From NCBI GenBank assembly GCA_012522045.1, contig JAAYLC010000161.1, positions 1 to 51,013 of the forward strand: a stretch of 51,013 bases of DNA, read 5' to 3'. Origin of the DNA: Bacteroidota bacterium (GTDB lineage: Bacteria; Bacteroidota; Bacteroidia; Flavobacteriales; Flavobacteriaceae). The translations under genes and the position numbers were made by a program. Below the pieces are notes generated by a model that did not search any database, was not told the DNA's origin, and saw nothing but the letters and a program-made list of their open reading frames with translations. This document shows positions 1 to 8,958 of the stretch, one piece after another (position 1 is the stretch's first letter; every line of letters starts with the position of its first letter).

Positions 1-94
1 AAATATGCGTCATCTTATGTTAAAATAAAATGACTTTCTTGGGCATTTGCAAAAAACCCCAGTAATTTGACCTTACAAACAAAAAAATAAAGTT

Positions 95-712
95 ATGAAA
101 AAAATATTTTTATGTGCAGCAGTAGCTATTATGTCATTTGCTACAGCACAATCTCAAGAAGTAAGATTAGGTATTAAAGGAGGTTACAACATGACCACGC
201 TAACCGGAGACATTGAAGATGCAAGCTCGCGTTCTTCATTCCATCTCGGTGGATTGGTTGAAGTACCAATTTCCGAGCGTTTCTCCATTCAGCCCGAAGT
301 TCTTTACTCATCGCAAGGAGCAGAATACAGAGGAACGCTTACGGGCGCTGACGATTCGAAAATAACTGCCAAATTAGATTACATCCAGGTTCCTATTATG
401 GCAAAATTCTACGCTGCTGAAGGTTTTGCTGTCGAGGCCGGTCCACAAGTTGGTTTTTTAATGTCAGCGAAAGAAGATTTTTCTTCAAAAACAACCGCAA
501 TCGGACAAACTGGAAGCGCATCAGGATCTTTCGATGTTAAAGAAAAATATAAAGGAATCGATTTTGGTCTGGGAATCGGTGCTGCCTATCGTTTGGATAT
601 GGGTCTTTTCTTTGGAGCAAGGTATAATTTAGGACTAAGCAACATAAATGACATTTCAAACGCTACCGTTAAAAACAACGTCTTCCAAATTTCTGTGGGA
701 TATTCATTCTAA
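95..712 (+). CDS. Outer-membrane beta-barrel protein (PorT-like family)
   Basis: A 205-residue protein with a signal peptide (residues 1-20, ending in AQSQE) and a barrel with alternating polar and hydrophobic strands. It opens with RLGIKGGYN and ends in an aromatic strand finishing VGYSF, as expected for Bam-inserted small barrels (outer membrane beta-barrel domain 2 type). No enzyme motif is seen; the role may be structural or transport. The next gene is a close paralogue: 47 bases at 419-465 are identical to 1149-1195, and the last 35 coding bases before a single mismatch also match. A terminator follows at once, so it is probably its own transcript. Confidence 0.85.
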   Translation: MKKIFLCAAVAIMSFATAQSQEVRLGIKGGYNMTTLTGDIEDASSRSSFHLGGLVEVPISERFSIQPEVLYSSQGAEYRGTLTGADDSKITAKLDYIQVPIMAKFYAAEGFAVEAGPQVGFLMSAKEDFSSKTTAIGQTGSASGSFDVKEKYKGIDFGLGIGAAYRLDMGLFFGARYNLGLSNINDISNATVKNNVFQISVGYSF

Positions 713-732
713 TTTCAGCAAACACTATACTG

Positions 733-760
733 AGTCGTCTGTAAAAAGACGACTTTTTTA
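733..760 (+). terminator. Rho-independent terminator after the first barrel gene
   Basis: Stem AGTCGTCT (733-740) pairs with AGACGACT (747-754) across a six-base loop and is followed by a T run. The same GTCGTCT stem occurs in the terminator after the next paralogue, which suggests the gene was duplicated together with its terminator. Confidence 0.85.
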
Positions 761-827
761 TTTAAAACAGTATATATATCTCAATTATATAATTATATTT
801 ACGCCCTAACTTAAAATCATTATTATT

Positions 828-1478
828 ATGAGAAATTTTTTACTATTCATTGCTTGTGCAGGTTTTGCAATTTCAGCCTCACAAGCGCAAGAGATTCGTT
901 TTGGCGTAAAGGGCGGAGTCAACTTTGCCAATATGACAATGGAAGCTGAGGGAATATCAATGAGTCCTGGCAGCAGAACTGCTTTTCACATTGGAGGATT
1001 GGTTGAAATTCCTCTAAGTGATGTTTTTTCCGTTCAACCGGAAATTCTTTACAACTCTGTAGGTTCCAAGCTTTCAATCATGGGAATAGAGTCAACAACT
1101 AAATTAGATTACATTTCAATTCCGATTATGGCCAAATATTATTTTACGGAAGGTTTTGCTGTCGAGGCCGGTCCACAAGTTGGTTTTTTAATGTCTGCTA
1201 AAAGCGAATTTTCTTCATCAATCCCAATGATGGAAGATGGAGAAGAAGATGTTAAAGACGAATTTAAAGGAATTGATTTTGGATTGGGTATTGGTGCTTC
1301 TTACCGCTTAGACATGGGGCTTTTCTTCAGCGCTCGTTACGTTCTTGGATTATCTAATATAGGTGAAGAAGGAAACAATAATGGCAACGATGATGATTTC
1401 GATGATATTGACTTTGGTTTTGGAGGTGCTACCGTTAAAAACAACGTCTTCCAAATTTCTGTAGGATATTCATTCTAA
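828..1478 (+). CDS. Outer-membrane beta-barrel protein, paralogue of the preceding gene
   Basis: A 216-residue protein with a signal peptide (cleavage near SQAQE) and the same barrel layout as the gene at 95-712: RFGVKGGVN near the start, a shared block beginning EGFAVEAGPQ, and a final strand ending VGYSF. An acidic, Asn/Asp/Gly-rich stretch near residues 180-200 (GNDDDFDDID) is missing from the first copy and probably forms an extracellular or periplasmic loop. Long DNA-identical tracts inside otherwise diverged coding sequence point to gene conversion between the two copies. The function beyond outer-membrane barrel is unknown. Confidence 0.85.
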   Translation: MRNFLLFIACAGFAISASQAQEIRFGVKGGVNFANMTMEAEGISMSPGSRTAFHIGGLVEIPLSDVFSVQPEILYNSVGSKLSIMGIESTTKLDYISIPIMAKYYFTEGFAVEAGPQVGFLMSAKSEFSSSIPMMEDGEEDVKDEFKGIDFGLGIGASYRLDMGLFFSARYVLGLSNIGEEGNNNGNDDDFDDIDFGFGGATVKNNVFQISVGYSF

Positions 1479-1507
1479 TATGTAACTAGTCTTTTAACTA
1501 ATATCAC

Positions 1508-1541
1508 AAAGTCGTCTGGAAGCTCCAGACGACTTTACCTT
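1508..1541 (+). terminator. Rho-independent terminator after the second barrel gene
   Basis: A 12-base-pair stem (1508-1519 with 1525-1536) closes a five-base AAGCT loop, followed by a T-rich stretch. The core of the stem, GTCGTCT, matches the terminator at 733-760. Confidence 0.85.
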
Positions 1542-1597
1542 TTTAAAAAAATAACCTCACTTAGATTATTTAAACTCAATTTCAATAGTATTTTAAC

Positions 1598-2104
1598 ATG
1601 AAAAAATTATTACTCTCTTTTACTGTTTTTTTATTTGCCTTAACTGCTATTCATTCTCAAGAAATAAAAACAGGAATTAGTTTAGGGCTCCCCTTAGGAG
1701 ATGCTAAAGAAACTTATTCATTTGGAATGAATGCAGAATCTGCTTATTTATTTTATGTTACGGATGATTTATTGATAGGTCCACAATTGGGAGTAGTTAC
1801 CTATTTTCCAAAGCAAAATGATGATAATATGTTGGGTGATGACGACTCACTTGCTTTATTTTTTGCATTAGCTGCTTCAACAAGGTATCATATTTCTGAT
1901 TTTTTCGTTGGCGCAGATTTAGGATATGCCGTGGGAATTGGAAATGAAGGAGGATTCTTGTACCGTCCCAAAATCGGTTATGAATTTGTTGATATCGGAT
2001 TCACCTTGTCGTACTCAGGAATCACCACTAAAACTGACACGCCTTTAGGCTCTGTATCAGCTACCCTAAGCTCCATAAGTATTGGATTTGAAACTTATTT
2101 TTAA
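1598..2104 (+). CDS. Small outer-membrane beta-barrel protein
   Basis: A 168-residue protein with a clear signal peptide (residues 1-20, ending HSQE), then Gly- and aromatic-rich strands and a terminal strand ending in aromatic residues (GFETYF). It resembles the two upstream barrels in size and layout but is too diverged to call a recent duplicate, and it shares no long DNA-identical tract with them. It starts at ATG 1598 just before the Lys-Lys-rich signal peptide. It has its own terminator. Function unknown. Confidence 0.75.
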   Translation: MKKLLLSFTVFLFALTAIHSQEIKTGISLGLPLGDAKETYSFGMNAESAYLFYVTDDLLIGPQLGVVTYFPKQNDDNMLGDDDSLALFFALAASTRYHISDFFVGADLGYAVGIGNEGGFLYRPKIGYEFVDIGFTLSYSGITTKTDTPLGSVSATLSSISIGFETYF

Positions 2105-2130
2105 ATTTCAGTATGTATAGTATAAATTGG

Positions 2131-2160
2131 GAGGTTACCATTTGCGTAACCTCTTTTTTT
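2131..2160 (+). terminator. Rho-independent terminator after the third barrel gene
   Basis: GAGGTTAC (2131-2138) pairs with GTAACCTC (2146-2153) over a seven-base loop, followed by seven T residues. There is no T run on the other side, so it serves the plus strand rather than the convergent ppx gene. Confidence 0.85.
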
Positions 2161-2175
2161 ATTCGAAAATCGCGA

Positions 2176-3069
2176 TTATCTTTCCTGTTTATTGTAATAT
2201 AAACTTCGTATAATACCGTCACTCAACCCGATTTTGGGGACATAAATATATTTTGAAGCGCTCCATTTCATTGCTGAAAGATAAATTTTTGAAGCGGGCA
2301 CAACAACATCTGCACGATCGGGATTCATTCCAAGCTGAACGATGCGCTCTTCAAACGACAATGATTTTAGGTAGTTGTGATATTTTAATAGGTAAGCATA
2401 ATTTAAGGGTTTTCCAATCTTCTTTCCGCTGAGCTTATAAATTGTATTAATATTTCCACCACTACCAATTACTGCAATATTATTATGATTTCGAGAGTTT
2501 CTCTTAATCCATTTTTTCATCTCATCCCACAATGCATCTTTAGAAGTTTTCATCAAACGCACCGTTCCCAATTCCAGACTTTTTGAAGCAATCTTCATCC
2601 CGTTTTCGTAAAGTGTCAATTCGGTGCTGCCACCACCCACATCCACGTACAAGAAAACACGATTGTCTTCAATTAGGTTTTTTAAATCCGTAGAGGCAAT
2701 AATATCGGCTTCTTCTTGCCCGTCGATAATTTCGATGTCCATCAAACTATGTTCTTTGACTTTCTCAACGACCGCATCTTTGTTTGTCGCTTCGCGCATT
2801 GCTGAAGTAGCGCACGTTCGATAATGTTCGATATTGTGCGTTTTAATCAAAAGTCTGAACGCATTCATCGCATCTATCATCCTTGAAATATTATTCTGAG
2901 AAATTTTCCCATTCGAAAACACGTCTTCTCCCAAACGAATAGGAACGCGAATCAGAGAAACTTTTTTAAATATGGGCTTCTTATCTGCTTGTTCGATGAC
3001 AGATACAATCAACAATCGAATGGCATTGCTTCCGATATCTACAGCTCCGTATTTTTCTATTTTTAACAC
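2176..3069 (-). CDS. ppx: Ppx/GppA family exopolyphosphatase
   Basis: A 297-residue protein of the Ppx/GppA family (ASKHA fold), which splits terminal phosphate from polyphosphate or hydrolyses pppGpp. The N-terminal phosphate-binding signature is AVDIGSNAIRLLI. The second signature, FLYVDVGGGSTEL, lies near residues 140-152, and a glycine-rich VIGSGGNI segment near residue 200. At about 300 residues it is the short two-domain form common in Bacteroidota and lacks the long helical C-terminal part of E. coli Ppx. It is last in the operon sixA-ppk1-ppx, eight bases after ppk1, which favours polyphosphate as substrate. Confidence 0.9.
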   Translation of the reverse strand: MLKIEKYGAVDIGSNAIRLLIVSVIEQADKKPIFKKVSLIRVPIRLGEDVFSNGKISQNNISRMIDAMNAFRLLIKTHNIEHYRTCATSAMREATNKDAVVEKVKEHSLMDIEIIDGQEEADIIASTDLKNLIEDNRVFLYVDVGGGSTELTLYENGMKIASKSLELGTVRLMKTSKDALWDEMKKWIKRNSRNHNNIAVIGSGGNINTIYKLSGKKIGKPLNYAYLLKYHNYLKSLSFEERIVQLGMNPDRADVVVPASKIYLSAMKWSASKYIYVPKIGLSDGIIRSLYYNKQER

Positions 3070-3077
3070 CTTATAAT

Positions 3078-5177
3078 TTATTTAATCTCCAACTGATTGA
3101 TGTAATAATCATACATCTTGTATTGTGAACGCACAGGCGGTTTTTCGTTTCTGCGATAGGCATTGTCATTTTTACTGTTAAAAACTCGGGCTTTCACATT
3201 GTCGCGCCATCCCAATTCAAAATTATCAATCAATTCGTTTTTAATAGCTTCATCATAAATCGGGCAGGACACTTCTACACGATGATCTAAATTGCGCACC
3301 ATAAAATCTGCCGAAGAAATATAAACTTTCGGGTTTCCTGCATTTTCAAATATAAATAAACGCGTGTGCTCTAAAAATTTACCCACGATGCTGATTGCTT
3401 CAATATTTTCGCTCATCCCGGGAACGCCCGGAATCAGACTGCAAATTCCGCGTACAATGAGTTTTATTTTTACACCGGCACGACTCGCTTCATAAAGTTT
3501 ATCAATAAGCTTGAAATCCTCCAGACTGTTCATCTTCAACCGAATCCCGCTAGGCAGTCCGGCTTTTTTATTTTTAATTTCCTGAGAAATCAAATTCATC
3601 AACGTTTTTCTTGTAAAATGCGGCGAAACAATCAGATGATTGTACTTTCGCACCCGATAGGGAACCATAAAAAACTCAAAAACTTTATTTATTTCTTTAC
3701 ATATCTTTTGATCGGCGGTAAAAAGCGTGTAATCTGTGTAAAGTCGTGCGGTATCTTCGTTTAAATTTCCGGTTGAAACAAAACCATAACGCATTATCGA
3801 TTTGTTTTCAATACGTTCCACCACACATATTTTGCAATGCACTTTTAATCCTTTGATTCCAAAAATCACTCGTATATTTTCCCGCTGTAACAATTCTGCA
3901 TATTCGATATTGGCAGACTCGTCAAAACGTGCGCGTAACTCTATCTGTACAATGACATCTTTTCCGTTCTTCTTGGCATTGATGAGTGAATTTATAATAT
4001 GTGAGACTTCTGCTAAGCGATAAATCGTAATGCGTATGGATTTCACTTTGGGATCAAGTGCAGCTTCACGCAAAAATTTAACGACATACATAAAAGATTG
4101 ATAAGGCGTGTGCAGCAAATAATCTTTGGTTCTTATTTTTTCGAAAATACTTCCGGACAAGCTCAATCCCGGAATGGGCAGAGGTTCCTTTTTTTCGAAT
4201 TGCAAATCACTTCTTCCCAATCTCGGAAAATTCATATAATCTCTTCGGTTGTGATAACGACCTCCCGGAATGATGCTGTCATCGGAATCAATCTCCATTT
4301 TATCCAAAAGAAAGGCTAACGTTTTTGGGTCGATGGTCTTGTCATAAACAAAACGAACCGGTTCACCACTGCTGCGTTGTTCTACTCCTTTTGAAATTTT
4401 TTCGACAAAGCTTCGATTTAAATCATTGTCTAAATCCAATTCTGCATCCCGAGTAATTTTAACCATATGAGAGGAAAGCGATTCATAATTAAAACCACTG
4501 AATATGGAATGTAAATTATATCGAATTAAATCGTCAATAATAATTACGTATTGTTTTTCATCTTGTTTTGGAAGTACGACAAAACGATTTAAGATTTTCG
4601 GAATTTCTATCAACGCATAGTTTCTTTTATTTTCAAAAGTTTCATCGTCCTTTTTCATAATCATCGTCACAACCAGATAAACCGCACTGTCTCCGAGTTT
4701 TGGCATCTCGGCATCTTCTCCAATCATCAGCGTCATGAGTGCCGGACTCACTACACGGGTAAAATAATCGGTTATAAATTCTTCCTGATCCTTTCTTATT
4801 TCATTTTCATTGATAATGAATATGTTCTCTTTTTTTAATTCCTGCCGAATGTCTTCAAGAATTTTAAGACTGTATGCCTGCTGTTCGATGACTATTTTGG
4901 TAATACGCTCCATCAAATCTTTTGCAGTAATTCCACCGAGCACCGATTTACCGCTTCTTCCCGATTCCTGAATTCGTTTTATGGTTGCGTAGCGAATCAT
5001 AAAAAACTCATCGAGGTTGTTAGAGAAAATTCCAATAAATCGCAATCGTTCCAACAGCGGAATTTTTTTGTCATCGGCTTCTTGGAGCACGCGCGCATTG
5101 AACTGTAACCAGCTTAATTCACGGTTAAAATACGTGTTTTGAACACTAGTTGTGTTTTGCTTATGCGCCGCTGTCAT
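3078..5177 (-). CDS. ppk1: Polyphosphate kinase 1
   Basis: A 699-residue PPK1, which moves the gamma phosphate of ATP reversibly onto polyphosphate. The order is an N-terminal helical domain (FNRELSWLQFN), head domain, then two phospholipase-D-like catalytic domains. The autophosphorylated histidine is His447 in GLKVHCKICVV, equivalent to His435 of E. coli. IELRARFDE (412-420) and the second catalytic block with NLDHRVEV near residue 640 are present. The length is normal. The start codon overlaps the sixA stop by one base (TAATG), so the two are translationally coupled; ppx follows. Synthesis and breakdown of polyphosphate are thus in one transcript. Confidence 0.95.
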   Translation of the reverse strand: MTAAHKQNTTSVQNTYFNRELSWLQFNARVLQEADDKKIPLLERLRFIGIFSNNLDEFFMIRYATIKRIQESGRSGKSVLGGITAKDLMERITKIVIEQQAYSLKILEDIRQELKKENIFIINENEIRKDQEEFITDYFTRVVSPALMTLMIGEDAEMPKLGDSAVYLVVTMIMKKDDETFENKRNYALIEIPKILNRFVVLPKQDEKQYVIIIDDLIRYNLHSIFSGFNYESLSSHMVKITRDAELDLDNDLNRSFVEKISKGVEQRSSGEPVRFVYDKTIDPKTLAFLLDKMEIDSDDSIIPGGRYHNRRDYMNFPRLGRSDLQFEKKEPLPIPGLSLSGSIFEKIRTKDYLLHTPYQSFMYVVKFLREAALDPKVKSIRITIYRLAEVSHIINSLINAKKNGKDVIVQIELRARFDESANIEYAELLQRENIRVIFGIKGLKVHCKICVVERIENKSIMRYGFVSTGNLNEDTARLYTDYTLFTADQKICKEINKVFEFFMVPYRVRKYNHLIVSPHFTRKTLMNLISQEIKNKKAGLPSGIRLKMNSLEDFKLIDKLYEASRAGVKIKLIVRGICSLIPGVPGMSENIEAISIVGKFLEHTRLFIFENAGNPKVYISSADFMVRNLDHRVEVSCPIYDEAIKNELIDNFELGWRDNVKARVFNSKNDNAYRRNEKPPVRSQYKMYDYYINQLEIK

Positions 5178-5662
5178 TATCGTATCGTTCTTGGAAATAA
5201 TTTATACTCAATGGTACCTTTTACGACATTTTCCCAATTCTCAACATCAAAATTCAACACCACAAAACCGCAAGTCGGTATTTCTTCAATGGGTTTATTT
5301 CCCAATCTGTTGGCTATTGCCGTAAAAGCATAATTGTGACCGACAAGCATGACTTTTGAAAATTGATCGTCCAGCTCTTTAATAAATTGAAAAACTTCAC
5401 CTCCTTGAAAATCGTATAAACGCGGTTCCGTCTGAAAATTTGAATCGTCCATATTCCAAGCTTTCTTAAAAAACAATGCTGTGGCAACTGCCCGTTGCGC
5501 ATCACTGCTAATTATTTTTTCCGGTGCTTGCAGTTCTTGACTGACAGTTTCAGCAATTCGCATCGCATCGTGTTTTCCTCTTTTTTTCAACGGTCTTTTA
5601 TGGTCTTCCACATTCTCCTTCCACGAAGATTTGGCATGACGAACCAAGTAAAGCGTTTTCAT
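5177..5662 (-). CDS. sixA: SixA-like phosphohistidine phosphatase (histidine phosphatase superfamily)
   Basis: A 161-residue branch-2-like histidine phosphatase with the catalytic motif LVRHAKSSW (Arg8, His9), an SDAQRA segment near residue 57 and a second conserved histidine in LVGHNYAF. Family members remove phosphate from phosphohistidine in proteins. It is first in the operon sixA-ppk1-ppx and overlaps ppk1 by one base. Because PPK1 works through a phosphohistidine, the neighbourhood hints that the kinase or a polyphosphate-linked protein may be its target; that is inference. Other small histidine phosphatase roles are possible. Confidence 0.85.
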   Translation of the reverse strand: MKTLYLVRHAKSSWKENVEDHKRPLKKRGKHDAMRIAETVSQELQAPEKIISSDAQRAVATALFFKKAWNMDDSNFQTEPRLYDFQGGEVFQFIKELDDQFSKVMLVGHNYAFTAIANRLGNKPIEEIPTCGFVVLNFDVENWENVVKGTIEYKLFPRTIR

Positions 5663-5836
5663 TTATTGTATATTAATAGGTCGCAATGGTTATACAAATA
5701 TCGAAAAATAATAAACGTTAGGTAGCGTTCTTATTAATATTCCCCCTGTGAAAAACATATTTTTTGTTTAAGACATATTCATCGAGATTTTTTATTATTT
5801 TGTCCGAAAGAAATTGACAGGATTTAAAGAAAAAAA

Positions 5837-6622
5837 ATGAACTTAAACTTATCGAAAAAAAATGCTTTGGTCGGTGGCAGTACTGCCGGCATCGGAAAAG
5901 CAATTGCTAAACAACTTGCATCCCAAGGAGCTACAATCACACTCTTGGCAAGAAATGAAGAAAAATTACAACAAACATTAAAAGAATTACCAACACCAGA
6001 AAATCAAACGCATGATTATCTGGTCGTCGATTTCACCCAACCCGATGTGCTCAAAGAAAAAGTGACTCATGCATTAAAACACAAAAATTTTCATATCTTA
6101 ATTAACAACACCGGAGGACCCAAAGGCGGACCGCTTCTAAATGCAGCTCCTGAAGAATTTGAAAATGCATTTAGGATGCACGTAATTTGCAATCAAATTT
6201 TAGTTCAGTTGCTTACGCCGGGAATGAAAAATGATTCCTACGGCAGAATTATCAATATTATTTCTACTTCTGTAAAACAGCCAATTGACAATTTGGGAGT
6301 CAGTAACACCATCCGTGGCGCTGTGGCCAATTGGAGCAAAACGTTGGCTAATGAGGTTGGCAAATTTGGAATTACGGTAAACAATATACTTCCCGGTTTT
6401 ACGGAAACGGGACGTTTGGACGATGTTGTAAAAAACGCTTCAAAACGATTGAATATTTCCGAAGAAGAAGCTCAAGAAAACATGAAAAACAGTGTTCCTG
6501 CGAAGCGTTTCGGACTGCCCGAAGAATTGGCATCTGCAGCAGGATTTCTTGCCAGTGAAGCCGCAGCTTACATCAACGGGATAAATTTGCCGATTGACGG
6601 AGGCAGAACAAAATCATTATAA
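5837..6622 (+). CDS. Short-chain dehydrogenase/reductase with atypical active site
   Basis: A 261-residue SDR with a Rossmann fold. The cofactor loop reads GGSTAGIG (13-20) instead of TGxxxGIG, the NNAG motif reads NNTGGP (90-95), and the serine region IISTS is near residue 142. The usual YxxxK reads SNTIR (156-160), so the catalytic Tyr is Ser and the Lys is Arg. This pattern is known from a divergent 3-oxoacyl-ACP-reductase-like SDR subgroup, so it is probably a family trait and not damage. It lies directly before the ACMSD-like amidohydrolase gene, as in 2-aminomuconate pathway clusters. The substrate is not known. Confidence 0.85.
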   Translation: MNLNLSKKNALVGGSTAGIGKAIAKQLASQGATITLLARNEEKLQQTLKELPTPENQTHDYLVVDFTQPDVLKEKVTHALKHKNFHILINNTGGPKGGPLLNAAPEEFENAFRMHVICNQILVQLLTPGMKNDSYGRIINIISTSVKQPIDNLGVSNTIRGAVANWSKTLANEVGKFGITVNNILPGFTETGRLDDVVKNASKRLNISEEEAQENMKNSVPAKRFGLPEELASAAGFLASEAAAYINGINLPIDGGRTKSL

Positions 6623-6650
6623 CCCTTATTTAAACAAAAAAATAATTGCG

Positions 6651-7745
6651 ATGAGCTCATCAAGAAAATTGCGAATTAACGGACATTCCCACCTTCTTCC
6701 CTATCCCGAAGAAATTCCTCAATTTATGAAAGACAAAGGCATTTTCTGGGTTGATAAGGAACGGAAATATATGCTCCAAAAAGATTGGAGTCGACCGGTA
6801 ACAGATTCCAGTTTTTTCTTAAATGAAAAATTGGAATGGATGGATCGATTCAACATCGACCATGCTGTAGTTTTAAATCTTTCTCAACTGTACGGAAATG
6901 GGTTGCGCGTGGAGGAAATGAAAAAAGCATTGCGTTTTCAAAACGATTTTAATGCCAAGATACAGCACGACTATCCCTCAAAATTTACATCAGGATTTGT
7001 GGTTCACCCCGGATTTATTCGTGGTGCCTTGTGGGAAATAGAACGTTGCGTTGAAGAATTGGGATTGCAACTTTTGTGTCTGCCTACGCATTTTATGGAC
7101 ACCATCGGAACTTGGCGATGTATTTTTGATGAAGAAAACGAACCTATTTTTGAACTCGCTTCCAAATACAATCTCGCCGTGGAAATTCATCCGTATGACG
7201 GTGAAAAATTTATTAAACTTGAAAATACTGCATGGCGTTTTCATCTGATTTGGATGCTTGCTCAATGTGCCGATGCCTATCATTTTTTCACCTTAAACGG
7301 ATATGCCGATAAATTTCCCGGTATGCGTACGTGTTTTGCGCACGGCGGCCAATTGGCACAGATAAATCTCGGGAGAAGAATTCAAGGGTTTGACGGACGC
7401 CCGGATTTATTCGAAGGGTAAACACATCCGCGGAAAAGTGTCGGTCATAAAAATATTTTTTTTGATTCCTTAGTTCACGATACCGGCTCCCTTGAATTAT
7501 TAGTAAAAAATCAAGGAGCTAAGCAAGTTTTGGTCGGGTTGGATGATCCGTATCCTTTGGGTGAAATGGAAAGTGCATCTCAATCGTCCTATCCGGGGAA
7601 AATTTTAGATCTGGCGGTAGAACGAAAAATAATCAATAAACAAGAAGCTGAAGCCATGTGGGAAGAAAATGTTATCCGCTGGCTTTGTGGTGAAAACGTC
7701 GAAGCACAAAACAAATTAAGAGCACGTATTCTTAACAAACATTAA
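6651..7745 (+). pseudogene. ACMSD-like amidohydrolase, interrupted by an in-frame TAA
   Basis: An amidohydrolase of the aminocarboxymuconate-semialdehyde decarboxylase family (tryptophan/3-hydroxyanthranilate catabolism). The start at 6651 gives MSSSRKLRIN and the metal-binding HSH (His12, His14). Later come VEIHPYD, FAHGG and, near the end, GLDDPYPLGE with the metal-ligand Asp. Codon 257 (7419-7421) is TAA; the same frame then continues through THPRKSVGHKN to the end at 7745 without any shift, giving the family length of about 360 codons. The stop separates the C-terminal Asp from the rest, so the short product should be inactive. This is a young nonsense mutation, a consensus error, or readthrough. 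Confidence 0.85.
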
Positions 7746-7764
7746 TATTTATAATTTTTACGAT

Positions 7765-8409
7765 ATGGATTTTTACGATAAAGAAATATTGGAATACGCC
7801 GAACAACACTCCCAACCGGAACCTGAATTATTGGTAAAATTAAATCGCGAAACCAATCAAAAAATAATGTCTCCCAGAATGTTAAGCGGACATTTACAAG
7901 GACGGATTTTAAGTATGTTGTCCAAATTAATCAATCCGAAAAACATTTTGGAAATTGGTACATACACCGGCTATTCTGCACTTTGTTTGGCTGAAGGACT
8001 TCAGGAAGACGGTTATTTACATACGATTGACAACAATGAGGAATTGTATGATTTTCAACGAAAATATTTTGATCAATCTTGGTATGGAGGCAGAATTGTT
8101 CAACATTTAGGAAATGCGCTGGAAGTGATTCCCAAATTAGAAGTAAAATTTGATTTGGTTTTTATTGATGCCGACAAAGAAAATTATCCCAATTATTTAA
8201 ATGCCGTTATCCCAAAGTTAAATCCCGGAGCGCTTGTGTTAAGCGATAATGTTTTGTGGAGCAGAAAAGTGATTTCGCCTTTAAAGCCCAATGATAAGGT
8301 TACAAAAATTCTGATGGAATATAATCAAATGCTGAACAATCATCCGAAATTTGAATCGGTATTGCTGCCCATTCGCGACGGAATCACTTTATCCCGATTT
8401 ATTGGTTGA
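7765..8409 (+). CDS. Class I O-methyltransferase (catechol O-methyltransferase-like)
   Basis: A 214-residue SAM-dependent O-methyltransferase of the methyltransferase-3 family. The SAM-binding motif ILEIGTYTGYSAL is near residues 66-78 and the metal/substrate motif FDLVFIDADKENY near 129-141. Family members methylate catechols and similar phenolics with Mg2+; the real substrate here cannot be read off. It lies 19 bases after the amidohydrolase gene, so it may share its transcript. Its stop (TGA) overlaps the end of the convergent PAP2 gene by 21 bases. Confidence 0.9.
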   Translation: MDFYDKEILEYAEQHSQPEPELLVKLNRETNQKIMSPRMLSGHLQGRILSMLSKLINPKNILEIGTYTGYSALCLAEGLQEDGYLHTIDNNEELYDFQRKYFDQSWYGGRIVQHLGNALEVIPKLEVKFDLVFIDADKENYPNYLNAVIPKLNPGALVLSDNVLWSRKVISPLKPNDKVTKILMEYNQMLNNHPKFESVLLPIRDGITLSRFIG

Positions 8410-8958
8410 ATTTTGAACGTTTCGTTTATAAAAAATATAAATCAGAACGGCAATTGAAATTCCTGCCATGGCTCCGACAATGATATCTAACGGATAATGT
8501 ACGCCGACATATATTCGCGAAAAACTAAACAAAACCGGCCAGAGATAAAAAATGTAAACCCATCGGATGCGATGTCTGAAAACCAACACCAAAAAAGTCA
8601 CGACCATAAAACTTGAGGAAGCGTGTCCGGAGAAAAAACTGTAATTGGGCGGCGTTTGCAAGATGCGGACAAATTCACGCCAAGGTTCTATTTCGGAAGG
8701 TCGGATTCGCGCCACCAAATATTTGACAATATTGGTAATTGTCAACGTTATTCCAAGTCCGACAAGAGCATAAACCACTATCTTAATGCCAATAATGCGA
8801 TTAAAAAAGTAAAAGATTAAAAATATAAAAAGTAAGTAAATCGGAATCCAGGTTCCCGTCTGGGTGGCTGTGATCCATACAAAATCGTATTCTTCACTTC
8901 CGAGTGAATTTAAACGGACAAATAATTCTCTATCCCATTGTCTGAGAATCTTAAACAT
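8389..8958 (-). CDS. PAP2-family membrane phosphatase
   Basis: A 189-residue integral membrane phosphatase of the type 2 phosphatidic acid phosphatase family. All three signatures are present: KYLVARIRP (K-x6-RP), SFFSGHASS (the PSGH motif with its Ser to Gly change typical of the group) and RIYVGVHYPLDII (SR-x5-H-x3-D). Several hydrophobic helices surround them, starting near residue 30. Likely substrates are undecaprenyl pyrophosphate or phosphatidic acid-type lipids; which one is not shown. The start codon overlaps the stop of the tatA-like gene by one base, and the 3' end overlaps the O-methyltransferase gene by 21 bases. Confidence 0.9.
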   Translation of the reverse strand: MFKILRQWDRELFVRLNSLGSEEYDFVWITATQTGTWIPIYLLFIFLIFYFFNRIIGIKIVVYALVGLGITLTITNIVKYLVARIRPSEIEPWREFVRILQTPPNYSFFSGHASSSFMVVTFLVLVFRHRIRWVYIFYLWPVLFSFSRIYVGVHYPLDIIVGAMAGISIAVLIYIFYKRNVQNSTNKSG

